From the NCBI RefSeq assembly GCF_003058265.1, contig NZ_QBUK01000008.1, positions 124,001 through 188,000 of the forward strand: 64,000 nucleotides of DNA, written 5' to 3'. Below the pieces are notes generated by a model, which was given only the letters and a program-made list of their open reading frames with translations, was not told the DNA's origin and did not search any database. Of the stretch, positions 1-8,360 are shown piece after piece. Origin of the DNA: Flagellimonas amoyensis. Its GTDB lineage: Bacteria > Bacteroidota > Bacteroidia > Flavobacteriales > Flavobacteriaceae. The translations under genes and the position numbers were made by a program. The stretch's first letter is position 1. Each line of letters opens with the position of its first letter.

Positions 1-563
1 TTGAGCTCTTGGAGAATGATTACAGCAAAACAGTGTTGCTGCAAAGTTCGCCCCTTTCAAAAACAGATGGTGTGCCCAGACAGGTCAGTTTGGACATTCT
101 CAACACTCCGCCCAACAAAGAGCTGTACAACAATGGCAATCTTCCCTTGGCCGTTTTGGTCGAAGGTAATTTTTCTTCCATGTACAAGAACAGGGTGAAG
201 CCTTTGGATCTCCGGAACTCTTTGGATGATGGCCCGGCCAACCAAATGCTGGTGATTTCCGACGGTGATCTTATTAAAAACCAATTGCGGAACGGGAGGC
301 CCTTGGAGCTGGGCTATGACAAATGGACCAATAGTTTTTATGGCAACAAGGAATTCCTGATCAACAGTACCAACTACCTCTTGGACGATACCGGACTTAT
401 AAACATTAGGAACCGAAAAGTGTCCATTCCCTTGCTGGATGTTGAGAAAATAGTGGCCAAAAAAACAAAATGGCAGTTGATAAACATTGGAGTTCCAGTA
501 GTTTTGACCTTGATTTTTGGCGTGTTCTTCAACTTTTACCGAAAGCGGAAATTCAGCGCTTAA
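1..563 (+). CDS. gldG: GldG, gliding-associated ABC transporter component (3' end)
   Basis: Partial gene: the reading frame is open from base 3 and runs off the left edge, so only about the last 187 residues are present. The visible part is an extracytoplasmic domain (residues such as LAVLVEGNFSSMYKNR and QMLVISDGDLIKN) followed by one C-terminal membrane helix (about WQLINIGVPVVLTLIFGVFF) and a short basic tail. This is the typical end of GldG, the auxiliary subunit that works with GldA and GldF in the gliding-motility ABC transporter of Flavobacteriia. GldG proteins are usually well over 500 residues, so two thirds lie outside the window. It is followed by dnaN after 119 bases containing a candidate promoter. 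The family call is from recognition of the conserved C-terminal part. Confidence 0.85.
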   Translation, partial: ELLENDYSKTVLLQSSPLSKTDGVPRQVSLDILNTPPNKELYNNGNLPLAVLVEGNFSSMYKNRVKPLDLRNSLDDGPANQMLVISDGDLIKNQLRNGRPLELGYDKWTNSFYGNKEFLINSTNYLLDDTGLINIRNRKVSIPLLDVEKIVAKKTKWQLINIGVPVVLTLIFGVFFNFYRKRKFSA

Positions 564-601
564 TGTTAATAATTTTGTTTCTTTGCTAATCCCTTTTGGG
601 A

Positions 602-609
602 TATATTTG
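602..609 (+). promoter_or_regulatory. Candidate Bacteroidota -7 element (TATATTTG) for dnaN
   Basis: TATATTTG fits the Bacteroidota sigma-ABfr -7 consensus TAnnTTTG. A TTG at 583-585 lies 16 bases upstream, slightly short of the usual spacing of about 19. A start about 7 bases downstream would leave a leader of about 65 bases before dnaN. A second match (TAATTTTG) lies at 570-577. Either could be used; neither has an ideal -33 box. Confidence 0.4.
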
Positions 610-682
610 CTTTTATCTATTTTATATGGCCTGTTCAGGGAAATATCGACCGGATGGCCAACAATACTAAAGAATTTCTTTG

Positions 683-1801
683 ATGAAGTTTATCGTATCC
701 AGTACATATTTATTGAAACAATTGCAGGTTTTGGGAGGAGTTATTAACAATAGCAATACCCTGCCCATCCTCGACAATTTTTTGTTCGACCTGAAGAAAA
801 ACCAATTGACTGTTTCCGCATCGGACCTTGAAACCACCATAAGCTCAGTGCTGGAAGTGGATTCCGATGCCGAAGGTGCCATTGCCGTGCCCGCACGCTT
901 GTTGCTGGATACCTTAAAAACTTTTCCCGAACAGCCCCTCACCTTTGTGGTGGAGGACAACAATACGGTGGAAATCAGCTCCAACCATGGTAAATATGCC
1001 TTGGCCTATGCCGATGGTGCCGAGTTCCCCAAAGCAGTGGAAGTAGGCAATCCAAGCTCCACTACCCTTTTGGGCGATATTTTGGCAACAGCCATCAACA
1101 AGACCATTTTTGCCGCTGGGAACGATGACCTTCGTCCCGTGATGAGTGGTGTATTTTTTCAGTTCTCGACTGAGAATCTTACGTTTGTGGCCACAGATGC
1201 ACACAAATTGGTGAAATACCAACGTCAGGATGTCAGTGCTTCCCAAGTCGCCGAGTTCATCATGCCCAAGAAACCATTGAACCTTTTGAAGGGAATATTG
1301 GCCGGTTCAGAGTCCGAAGTGACCATAGAGTACAACGAAAGCAATGCCAAGTTCATTTTTGACAACACGGTACTCATCTGTAGGTTGATCGATGGGAAAT
1401 ACCCCAATTACGAAGCAGTAATTCCAAAGGAAAACCCCAATAAGCTCACCATTGCTAGAAACCAATTCTTGAGCTCGGTGCGCAGGGTTTCCATTTTCTC
1501 CAATAAGACCACACATCAGATACGTTTGAAGATTGCCGGAGCAGAACTCAATATTTCCGCGAAGGATGTGGATTACAGCAACAAGGCCGAGGAAAGACTC
1601 TCTTGTTCCTATCAAGGGGATGATATGCAGATAGGTTTCAACTCCAGGTTTTTGTTGGAAATGCTCAACAACCTCTCCTCGGACGATGTTTCCTTGGAAA
1701 TGAGTTTGCCCAACCGAGCTGGGATCCTTACCCCGATCGATGGATTGGATGAAGGTGAGCATGTGACCATGCTTGTAATGCCCGTGATGCTGAATAGTTG
1801 A
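683..1801 (+). CDS. dnaN: DNA polymerase III subunit beta (sliding clamp)
   Basis: 372 residues, the normal length for the clamp. It would form the ring-shaped homodimer that tethers DNA polymerase III to DNA and binds MutS, Hda-like and repair polymerases. The start chosen is ATG at 683 (MKFIVSSTYLL), not the TTG one codon upstream. Typical family segments are visible: NTLPILDNFLF near residue 30, VPARLLLDTLKTFPEQPL near 70, GNDDLRPVMSGVFF near 145, IDGKYPNYEAVIP near 235, and the C-terminal MLVMPVML before the end, matching the clamp's MPMRL-type tail. It sits between gldG and a convergent DUF4870 gene with a strong shared terminator downstream. Confidence 0.97.
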   Translation: MKFIVSSTYLLKQLQVLGGVINNSNTLPILDNFLFDLKKNQLTVSASDLETTISSVLEVDSDAEGAIAVPARLLLDTLKTFPEQPLTFVVEDNNTVEISSNHGKYALAYADGAEFPKAVEVGNPSSTTLLGDILATAINKTIFAAGNDDLRPVMSGVFFQFSTENLTFVATDAHKLVKYQRQDVSASQVAEFIMPKKPLNLLKGILAGSESEVTIEYNESNAKFIFDNTVLICRLIDGKYPNYEAVIPKENPNKLTIARNQFLSSVRRVSIFSNKTTHQIRLKIAGAELNISAKDVDYSNKAEERLSCSYQGDDMQIGFNSRFLLEMLNNLSSDDVSLEMSLPNRAGILTPIDGLDEGEHVTMLVMPVMLNS

Positions 1802-1837
1802 TTTACAGAACAATTAAACTCTTATTAAAAGAGGGAT

Positions 1838-1952
1838 GTCAGTTCGAGTTTTTTCCAAAGGGAAAAGTATCGAGAACAAAGTTTTTGACAATGAAATTCT
1901 GATTCTCGATACATTTTTTTGCTTTTACATTCAAAAAAACACTCGAATTGAC
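1838..1952. repeat. Nested inverted repeat, candidate dispersed palindromic element
   Basis: The outer arms are GTCAGTTCGAGT (1838-1849) and, in reverse complement, GTCAATTCGAGT (1941-1952), each running into a T/A run. The inner arms are GTATCGAGAA (1867-1876) and TTCTCGATAC (1903-1912), perfect over 10 bases. The element could fold into one long hairpin of about 115 bases. It lies in the non-coding gap between dnaN and DUF4870, does not overlap their shared terminator, and carries no open frame. Its form is that of REP/MITE-like palindromic repeats. No second copy was seen in this window, so dispersal is inference. Confidence 0.55.
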
Positions 1953-1998
1953 GAATTTCCATCAAAATAAACAGGGTATCCTCTATAATATGAAAGAC

Positions 1999-2026
1999 AA
2001 AAGCTGGAAAACATTTTCCAGCTTTT
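1999..2026. terminator. Bidirectional intrinsic terminator between dnaN and DUF4870
   Basis: A perfect 13-base inverted repeat (AAAAGCTGGAAAA / TTTTCCAGCTTTT) has only two bases between the arms and T/A runs on both sides. It lies 4 bases beyond the stop codon of the minus-strand DUF4870 gene and downstream of plus-strand dnaN, so it can end both transcripts. Confidence 0.85.
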
Positions 2027-2030
2027 TCTT

Positions 2031-2390
2031 TTAAAGAAATTTTATCGTCATGAAATACGAAGGAGCTTCTCCATTGGCCGCTTTCACCGCATTGACAATG
2101 GGAAGAACAAAGCCCATGATGCCAACCGCAATCAACCCCAATATACCCAATCCCAACAGCAATATGGCCGGAATGCTCAATATGATGTAGAGCAACAAGC
2201 TCAATTGCAGGTTGATGATCGCTTTTCCATGTTCATCCATTCCCTCGACACTTTTTCTGGATGCCAGCCAAATGATGAGCGGAACAATGAATCCCCCAAA
2301 GCCAGTCACGTAGTGCAAAAGCTGGGTAAGATGTGCAACGGACAACAGGGTAGTGTCCTTTCTAACGGTGGTTTGATTGATGACTTCCAT
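2031..2390 (-). CDS. DUF4870 domain-containing membrane protein
   Basis: 119 residues from ATG at 2390; a TTG eight codons upstream (2414) is possible but less likely. After a short soluble N terminus (MEVINQTTVRKD) come three hydrophobic segments: a first around the FGGFIVPLIIWLA region, a second around LSLLLYIILSIPAILLL and a third around IAVGIMGFVLPIVNAV. The H-G-K-A-I-I-N-L-Q-L pattern between the first two is the hallmark of the DUF4870/Tic20-like family. Function is unknown; the family is small integral membrane proteins common in Bacteroidota. It is convergent with dnaN and divergent from mnmE. Confidence 0.85.
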   Translation of the reverse strand: MEVINQTTVRKDTTLLSVAHLTQLLHYVTGFGGFIVPLIIWLASRKSVEGMDEHGKAIINLQLSLLLYIILSIPAILLLGLGILGLIAVGIMGFVLPIVNAVKAANGEAPSYFMTIKFL

Positions 2391-2463
2391 TTTTTGATTG
2401 TTTTGATGATTCAATTAATCAGTATGTAAATTCCTTAAAATGTTACAGCTTTCCACTAATTCG

Positions 2464-2471
2464 TACTTTTG
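2464..2471 (+). promoter_or_regulatory. Candidate -7 element (TACTTTTG) for mnmE
   Basis: TACTTTTG matches TAnnTTTG exactly and ends only 5 bases before the mnmE ATG at 2477. The expected transcription start would coincide with, or fall within a base or two of, the start codon, implying a leaderless or nearly leaderless mRNA. No clear TTG was found at -33. Confidence 0.4.
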
Positions 2472-2476
2472 TGCCC

Positions 2477-3847
2477 ATGTCATACGCAGATAACATAGTG
2501 GCCTTGGCAACTCCTTCGGGCACTGGGGCCATTGCTATAATTAGGGTCTCAGGAGCTGATGCCATTACTCTGGTGGACCATATTTTCCAGTCCATCAAAG
2601 GAAAAAAACTGAAAGACCAAAAAACCCATACCATTCATTTAGGACATATCGTAGATGAAAAAAAGGTTTTGGATGAGGCACTGGTGTCCATTTTCAAGGG
2701 ACCCCATTCGTATACAGGTGAAAATGTAGTGGAAATTTCCTGCCATGGTTCTCCCTTTATACAACAACAGATCATCCAGCTTTTGCTCCGAAATGGTTGT
2801 CGCTCCGCTTCCGCAGGGGAATTTACCCTTCGGGCCTTTCTGAATGGAAAGATGGATTTGAGCCAGGCCGAGGCCGTTGCCGATCTTATTGCCAGTGATA
2901 GCGAGGCCGCCCATGACATTGCCATGCAGCAAATGAGGGGAGGTTTCAGAAACGAAATCCAAAAATTGAGGGAAGAGTTGCTCAACTTTGCATCCCTCAT
3001 TGAACTGGAGCTCGATTTTTCCCAGGAGGATGTCGAATTTGCGGACCGCACCCAGTTCACCGAACTCTTGAACCGCATAAGCGAGGTCCTAAAAAAATTG
3101 ATTGATTCCTTTGCATTGGGCAATGTGATCAAAAATGGCATCCCCGTGGCCATCGTTGGTCAGCCCAATGTGGGAAAATCCACCCTTCTCAATGTGCTGC
3201 TGAATGAAGAACGGGCCATTGTGAGCGACATTGCAGGCACTACAAGGGATACCGTGGAAGACCATATCAGTATCAAGGGCATCAATTTTAGGTTTATCGA
3301 TACCGCAGGAATCAGGGAAACGCAGGATGTGGTCGAAAAAATTGGTATCGAACGGACTTTTGACAAAATTGACAAGGCCAGACTGATCATCTATCTTTTT
3401 GACCGGTTCGATTTTGATAGGAAAGAATTGGAACGAATCCAGAACAGGTATCCCAACAAGCAGTTATTGCCCATTTGCAATAAGATGGACCTTTTGGATG
3501 AGAAACAGATCCAGTTGTTGAAAACGCAGATTCCCAACGTGCTCTTCCTTTCCGCTAAACATAAAATCGGTATTGAGGAGCTTGAAAAGAAGTTGCTTGA
3601 CCTTGTGGATTCCGGGGCATTGAGTGGCGATAGCACCATCATTACCAATAGCAGGCATTATGATGCACTGCTGAAGGCATTGGAAGAAATCCAAAAAGTG
3701 AAAGAAGGCATGGATATGGATGTTTCCAGTGACCTATTGTCCATCGATATTCGCCAAGCGCTCTTCCACCTTGGGGAAATCACGGGCAGTGTCACCACCG
3801 ATGATCTATTGGGAAATATATTTTCCAATTTCTGCATCGGGAAATAG
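2477..3847 (+). CDS. mnmE: tRNA uridine-5-carboxymethylaminomethyl synthesis GTPase MnmE
   Basis: 456 residues, normal length. With MnmG it modifies U34 of tRNAs reading NNA/NNG codons. The N-terminal tetrahydrofolate-binding domain begins MSYADNIVALATPSG and contains the conserved GPHSYTGENVVEISCHG segment (about 75-91). A helical domain is split by the G domain: P-loop GQPNVGKST (228-236), switch I DIAGTTRDT (251-259), DTAG (275-278), NKMD base-recognition motif. The protein ends in CIGK, the invariant C-terminal CxGK whose cysteine is catalytic. ATG at 2477 is preferred over the GTG at 2471 because family members start there. It converges on the M1 peptidase gene with 8 bases between the two stops. 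Confidence 0.97.
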   Translation: MSYADNIVALATPSGTGAIAIIRVSGADAITLVDHIFQSIKGKKLKDQKTHTIHLGHIVDEKKVLDEALVSIFKGPHSYTGENVVEISCHGSPFIQQQIIQLLLRNGCRSASAGEFTLRAFLNGKMDLSQAEAVADLIASDSEAAHDIAMQQMRGGFRNEIQKLREELLNFASLIELELDFSQEDVEFADRTQFTELLNRISEVLKKLIDSFALGNVIKNGIPVAIVGQPNVGKSTLLNVLLNEERAIVSDIAGTTRDTVEDHISIKGINFRFIDTAGIRETQDVVEKIGIERTFDKIDKARLIIYLFDRFDFDRKELERIQNRYPNKQLLPICNKMDLLDEKQIQLLKTQIPNVLFLSAKHKIGIEELEKKLLDLVDSGALSGDSTIITNSRHYDALLKALEEIQKVKEGMDMDVSSDLLSIDIRQALFHLGEITGSVTTDDLLGNIFSNFCIGK

Positions 3848-3855
3848 ATTTCTTT

Positions 3856-6426
3856 TCAATCGATAGACCTTTCCTTGCCCATTTCCACAAAACGGTACAG
3901 GTCGTCCGTGGCCTGCAAGAGTTTTCCTTTCAATGATTCGTTCAGATTGGGGTTTTCCTTCAAAAAATGCTCTACCATGGAATAGGCCTCAGGCGATTGG
4001 TATTGGCCAACCGTGTTACTGAGCCACCCTTTGGGAAAGAAGATATCACCTGTTTTCTGAATCTCTTCCAGCAGTTTCAAGGCCAAGGGCAAATGCCTGA
4101 TCGCAGATGCCTGTCGCAAAGGGTGATGGACATACCCACAAGCCGTGAGCACCCACGATTCCTTTTCACGATTGCTTGCATCACTCAAAGACACAAAAAA
4201 GGCATCCCGTTCCGATTCGTCAGCGGAGAGTGCAGGCCTCAAAAAGTCAAAACGTTTTACCTTGTCGGGGTTGGACAATTGCGCCCTTGCCTTCTCCATG
4301 ATTTTATCGGTATCCTTGTGCCCAAAAAGGGCCAAGGTCATTGCCATATCGGTAAAATCGTCTTCGTTCAATTTAAGGTCCGGTATGGTCACTGCCTTGT
4401 TCCAAATGGTGAAAAGCTTTGCTCTGGCCCCATCCGAATAGGCCAATCCTTTCCATAGACCAAAAAGATTTTTCTTGATATTGGGTGTATGCTGTCCTTT
4501 CTTCAGTTGTTCCCACAACATTTTTTCCAACAAAGGCTGCTCTTTATTGCGTTCTTCCACTGTAAGATAGCTCCAGAAAATACCACTGGCCTGACCGCAC
4601 AACATCCCATGTATCAACTCATTGCGCTCTGCTTGCACCCCCTTGGCAAAAAAATCCAGTCCTTTCTTTGGGGGAATAGCGCCCGAAAGGATATTCTCAT
4701 AAGTGTTCAGATAGGCATGCCCCCTCGCTACCTCATTTTCCAATCGTTGTATGGTAGGGAAATCCGAAATCCCCATTGGAAAAATCCCATAGCCAAAGGC
4801 ATTGGAATTGTAGAGAATGGCCTCTGGTCTCGGTTTTCCAGCGGCTTGCGCCACGATGGCCGTACTGTCGGCAATGGTAACCGGTAGCACCAGCACACTG
4901 TCTGGATACACCAAAGTTATCTCAAAGGATTGTGGCCACAGCTTGTCACTTCCATCTTCCGCCTGCTGCGAAATGAAAAGCTGCTTTATCTTATCTTCTT
5001 CATAAGTGACTTCTTCTGTGAAAATGGGTCTTCCGGATTGGTTTACCCATACCTCGCTCCATTTTTTCAGATCATTGGACGTTTTCTCGTCCAAGATTTC
5101 CACCAAATCTTTCCATGTAGCATTGCCATAGGCAAATCGGGAGATGTATTCCCGAATGCCTTCCCGAAACCGGGCCTCCCCTATTGCTGCCTCCAATTGC
5201 CGCATCATGATCGGGGCTTTGTTGTAGATGATACCGCCGTACAGACTACCCGCATTCTTCAGGTTGTCCAGCCGTTGGCGGATAGGATTGGTGCCACGGG
5301 TCCTGTCCTCCGCATAGGCACCCCGGTAATGCGCGGTCATGAATTGCAATTGATGGTTGACATCGGGAAAAGTCGGGTTGATGATCTTGTCCGCCATAAA
5401 ATTGGCGAACACCTCTTTCATCCACACATCGTTGAACCAATCCATGGTGACCAAATCACCAAACCACATGTGGGCTGTTTCGTGCGCAATGAGCTTGGCC
5501 CTGCCCAGCTGTTGTCGCTCGGTGGCACTGGCGTCCAAAAACAGGGAAGATTCCCGATATTGGATGGCCCCCACATGCTCCATCCCTCCATATTGAAAAC
5601 CTGGAATGGCTGCAAAATCCAATTTTTGAAATGGAAATTCGTATTCGGTATACCCTTGTAAAAAATCAATGGAACGCTGGTGCAGATCATAAACGATGGG
5701 CAAACTGGGTCTGACCTTGGCCGTGTCGCTCTCCCGATAAAGAAAAGTCATATCGAAGATGCCCGGGTTCTCCGTGGATGATTCAAACTTGCCCGAAACC
5801 ATTGAAAAGAGATAAGTGCTCATAGGGTCGCTCTTCGCAAACTGATAGTGTACCTTGTCCGCCTCTTCTTTCCTATTTTCCAAAGTAGCTCCGCAAAGCA
5901 CTTTCCACTCCTTTGGGGCCGTGACGTCCAAAATATAGTTAGCCTTGATGTTGGGCTGGTCAAAGCAAGGAAAAAGGGTACTCGCCCGTTCCGGCACCAA
6001 CAACGTATAGAGGTAATCCTCATTACGGTTCAGGGACTGCTCCCCCGCATCAAACAAAACTTCTATCACATTATGGCCATTTTGGAGGCCTTCCGAGATG
6101 ATCAAATGTTCTTTTTTGTGATGGATTTCCTGCTCGTTGCCATTGACCGTCAGTTGCTTCAACAGCTTGGCATCTGCATTAAAATCGAGATACAAGGGTT
6201 GGGAAAGGTCATGGATTTCCAGTTCCAGTTTCAGCTTTGCAGGAATTGGCTGCGTTTTATCTTCGGGAATGTCAAAAGAAAGGCCATAGACCACATCGGA
6301 AACCTGTTCCTTGCGGTACTCGGCCATGGCAAGGGGTATTCCAACATCCAATAAGTCAACACGCTTGGGTTGGCACGAAAGGAAAGAAAGAGAAATCACA
6401 AGAAACAGGAGAACGGTCTTTTTCAT
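3856..6426 (-). CDS. M1 family metallopeptidase, lipoprotein
   Basis: 856 residues. Begins with a lipoprotein signal peptide (MKKTVLLFLVISLSFLSC, lipid-modified Cys 18), so it should be anchored in the envelope. The M1 aminopeptidase signature is complete: exopeptidase motif GGMEH (280-284, variant of GxMEN), zinc motif HETAH (315-319), and third zinc ligand Glu 338 eighteen residues further on. The N-terminal beta-saddle domain (about 40-220) and long alpha-helical C-terminal domain (about 500-856) are of expected size. Likely role: removing N-terminal residues from peptides outside the cytoplasm for nutrition. A possible promoter is GACTTTTG (minus strand 6455-6448, one mismatch to TAnnTTTG) with TTG 20 bases upstream. 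The exact substrate cannot be read. Confidence 0.92.
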   Translation of the reverse strand: MKKTVLLFLVISLSFLSCQPKRVDLLDVGIPLAMAEYRKEQVSDVVYGLSFDIPEDKTQPIPAKLKLELEIHDLSQPLYLDFNADAKLLKQLTVNGNEQEIHHKKEHLIISEGLQNGHNVIEVLFDAGEQSLNRNEDYLYTLLVPERASTLFPCFDQPNIKANYILDVTAPKEWKVLCGATLENRKEEADKVHYQFAKSDPMSTYLFSMVSGKFESSTENPGIFDMTFLYRESDTAKVRPSLPIVYDLHQRSIDFLQGYTEYEFPFQKLDFAAIPGFQYGGMEHVGAIQYRESSLFLDASATERQQLGRAKLIAHETAHMWFGDLVTMDWFNDVWMKEVFANFMADKIINPTFPDVNHQLQFMTAHYRGAYAEDRTRGTNPIRQRLDNLKNAGSLYGGIIYNKAPIMMRQLEAAIGEARFREGIREYISRFAYGNATWKDLVEILDEKTSNDLKKWSEVWVNQSGRPIFTEEVTYEEDKIKQLFISQQAEDGSDKLWPQSFEITLVYPDSVLVLPVTIADSTAIVAQAAGKPRPEAILYNSNAFGYGIFPMGISDFPTIQRLENEVARGHAYLNTYENILSGAIPPKKGLDFFAKGVQAERNELIHGMLCGQASGIFWSYLTVEERNKEQPLLEKMLWEQLKKGQHTPNIKKNLFGLWKGLAYSDGARAKLFTIWNKAVTIPDLKLNEDDFTDMAMTLALFGHKDTDKIMEKARAQLSNPDKVKRFDFLRPALSADESERDAFFVSLSDASNREKESWVLTACGYVHHPLRQASAIRHLPLALKLLEEIQKTGDIFFPKGWLSNTVGQYQSPEAYSMVEHFLKENPNLNESLKGKLLQATDDLYRFVEMGKERSID

Positions 6427-6474
6427 CTGGTTGTTTTCATCGTTTTACAAAAGTCGAAAAAATGCCCCGTTAAA

Positions 6475-7236
6475 TCAATCGGTCACTACATAATTGACCT
6501 TGTCCACTCCCGTATTGCCTGTGGTGGGGTCGTAGGCATAGACCGTCACTTCATAATAACCCGTCTCCGCTATCACCATCCGTCCTTCAAAAACATTTCG
6601 CGAAGGGTTGTCCAAAGGTATCTTGGCCAGCGTAGTTCCGTCCTTTTTCAGGATGGCCACCACTTCCATGGGCGTTGAATCCCAAGTGCCGTCTTTTTCT
6701 ATGGGACAACCGCACATCATCACCATGTTGGCACGGATGTCCAACCCATCACCAATGGATTGCTTCGGAATGTACTGATGGGTGTTAGGGGTTAGTATGT
6801 CGATAATAAAACCTGGGATCTCCAACACCACGCCATCCCCCAAAATATCCTTTCCAGGGATAAGCCACAGTTCGGTACTGGCATGTACCTGTGCATTTTT
6901 CTTGTTGTAGGGCGAAACGACCTCCACGCGTACAAAAGTGGGCTCGTCAATCTCCACCACAGCCAAAAAGCCCGCAGTCTTCTCATCCGTAAGCTGGGTA
7001 TTGCGGTCCATGGGCGTCTTCATAATAAGGTCCGTGTTCCCGGTGCTGCCCGAGGTAATGCCTTCGGCCAGTATTTGATTGTTGGTGCTGTTTCTGACCA
7101 TGACGTAGGCCCCGCCAATGGAACTGCCTATAAATTTGGCGTCCTTGGCCTTGGCCCTGATCATTAGTTTGGTCTCCGTGGCGGAAACGGTTAAACTTAA
7201 AGCCAATAATAGGGTCAGGAGAATGGATTTTTTCAT
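6475..7236 (-). CDS. Hypothetical secreted protein
   Basis: 253 residues with a Sec signal peptide (MKKSILLTLLLALSLTVSA, cleavage after about residue 19). The rest is beta-rich, with segments such as AYVMVRNSTNNQILAEG and the C-terminal AETGYYEVTVYAYDP suggesting two immunoglobulin-like or carboxypeptidase-regulatory-like sandwich domains joined by a region with a CGCPI motif (about residue 174). The cysteine pair might bind metal or form a disulfide. No family was recognised. It lies 48 bases upstream of the M1 peptidase on the same strand, so the two may be co-transcribed, although a possible promoter for the peptidase overlaps its 3' end. Function unknown. Confidence 0.75.
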   Translation of the reverse strand: MKKSILLTLLLALSLTVSATETKLMIRAKAKDAKFIGSSIGGAYVMVRNSTNNQILAEGITSGSTGNTDLIMKTPMDRNTQLTDEKTAGFLAVVEIDEPTFVRVEVVSPYNKKNAQVHASTELWLIPGKDILGDGVVLEIPGFIIDILTPNTHQYIPKQSIGDGLDIRANMVMMCGCPIEKDGTWDSTPMEVVAILKKDGTTLAKIPLDNPSRNVFEGRMVIAETGYYEVTVYAYDPTTGNTGVDKVNYVVTD

Positions 7237-7444
7237 GGGTTGATGGTGGTTTTATGGAACGAGAAGCGTGTGTGCTTTCCCTTTTTAAACTTAGTGTTTT
7301 TTATTGATTTTATGGTAAATTGGTAGGTGCGAATGGATTTTATGATTTATGCATAGAGAGCCAAGATCCAATCACCTTTTTTTCAATTTCGTACGGTCTT
7401 TGAACAGGTAGTAAAACCAACAACATGATAACCCATCGATAAAA

Positions 7445-8347
7445 ATGAAACAACCTTTCCCACTTCTCGGTTTGCTGCTTTTCATTTTGACCGCATGTAA
7501 CCACACAAAAACTGAACCCCAAAAAATGGAACCCACTGCACCAGAAGAACTGGCGTTTACCAGCGGATATTCCGAAGTGAACGGCCTAAAAATGTATTAT
7601 GAGATCCACCTGCCGGCCGGTCAAGCGGATGGACAGGGAAAACCCTTCGTCTTGATCCATGGGGGCGGTTCCACTATTCCTTCCAATTTTGGAAAAGTTA
7701 TCCCCTTATTCGCTAAAAACAGACAGGTGATTGCCGTGGAGCTTCAGGCGCACGGGCGCACAAACGACAGGGGCACGGACTCTTCCTTTGAGCAGGATGC
7801 CGACGATGTTGCAACACTCCTTCATAACCTAAAGGTGGACAAAGCCGACTTTTTCGGTTTCAGCAATGGCGGGACAACAACCTTGCAGATTGCCATTCGT
7901 CACCCAGAATTGGTCAACAAAATGGTTTTGGGTTCCGCGCTCGCCAAACGCCATGGGGTTCCCGAATGGTTTTGGGATTTTATGCAACAATCGAAACTGG
8001 AACACATGCCCGAGCAACTCCAAACTGCCTACAAAGAAGTGGCGGCGGATAGTGCTGGCTTACAGGTGATGCATGATAGGGATGCCAAACGGATGGTACA
8101 TTTCAAGGATATTCCCGACGGGCATATCGAAGCCATTCAAGCACCCACACTGATCATTATTGGCGATAAGGACATTATCACTCCTGAACACGCCATGGAA
8201 CTCCACCGACAAATCGCCCATTCGGAACTGGCCATCATCCCGGGTGGACATGGGGAATATATCGGGGAAATTACCACGATCCAACCGGGTTTTAAAGAAA
8301 GTCAACTCGTTGTCCCCATGATTGAAAAGTTTTTGGACAAAGAATAA
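7445..8347 (+). CDS. Alpha/beta hydrolase, lipoprotein
   Basis: 300 residues. A lipoprotein signal (MKQPFPLLGLLLFILTAC) gives an envelope location. The fold is a classical alpha/beta hydrolase: oxyanion-hole motif HGGGST, nucleophile elbow GFSNGG with the catalytic serine, a later strand IIIGDKDIITPEHA carrying the probable acidic residue, and GGHGEY with the catalytic histidine. Related proteins are carboxylesterases, lactonases or epoxide-hydrolase-like enzymes; the substrate is unknown. The cap domain is short. The gene is followed after 13 bases by a DinB-like gene on the same strand, probably one transcript. It is divergent from the hypothetical secreted protein; no clear TAnnTTTG promoter was found in the 208-base gap. 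Confidence 0.88.
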   Translation: MKQPFPLLGLLLFILTACNHTKTEPQKMEPTAPEELAFTSGYSEVNGLKMYYEIHLPAGQADGQGKPFVLIHGGGSTIPSNFGKVIPLFAKNRQVIAVELQAHGRTNDRGTDSSFEQDADDVATLLHNLKVDKADFFGFSNGGTTTLQIAIRHPELVNKMVLGSALAKRHGVPEWFWDFMQQSKLEHMPEQLQTAYKEVAADSAGLQVMHDRDAKRMVHFKDIPDGHIEAIQAPTLIIIGDKDIITPEHAMELHRQIAHSELAIIPGGHGEYIGEITTIQPGFKESQLVVPMIEKFLDKE

Positions 8348-8360
8348 AACAGGTATTCAG

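Noticed and set aside
4930-5661. 243-codon plus-strand frame opposite the M1 peptidase gene
   Set aside because: Overlaps the zinc-site region of the peptidase on the other strand; no motif of its own.
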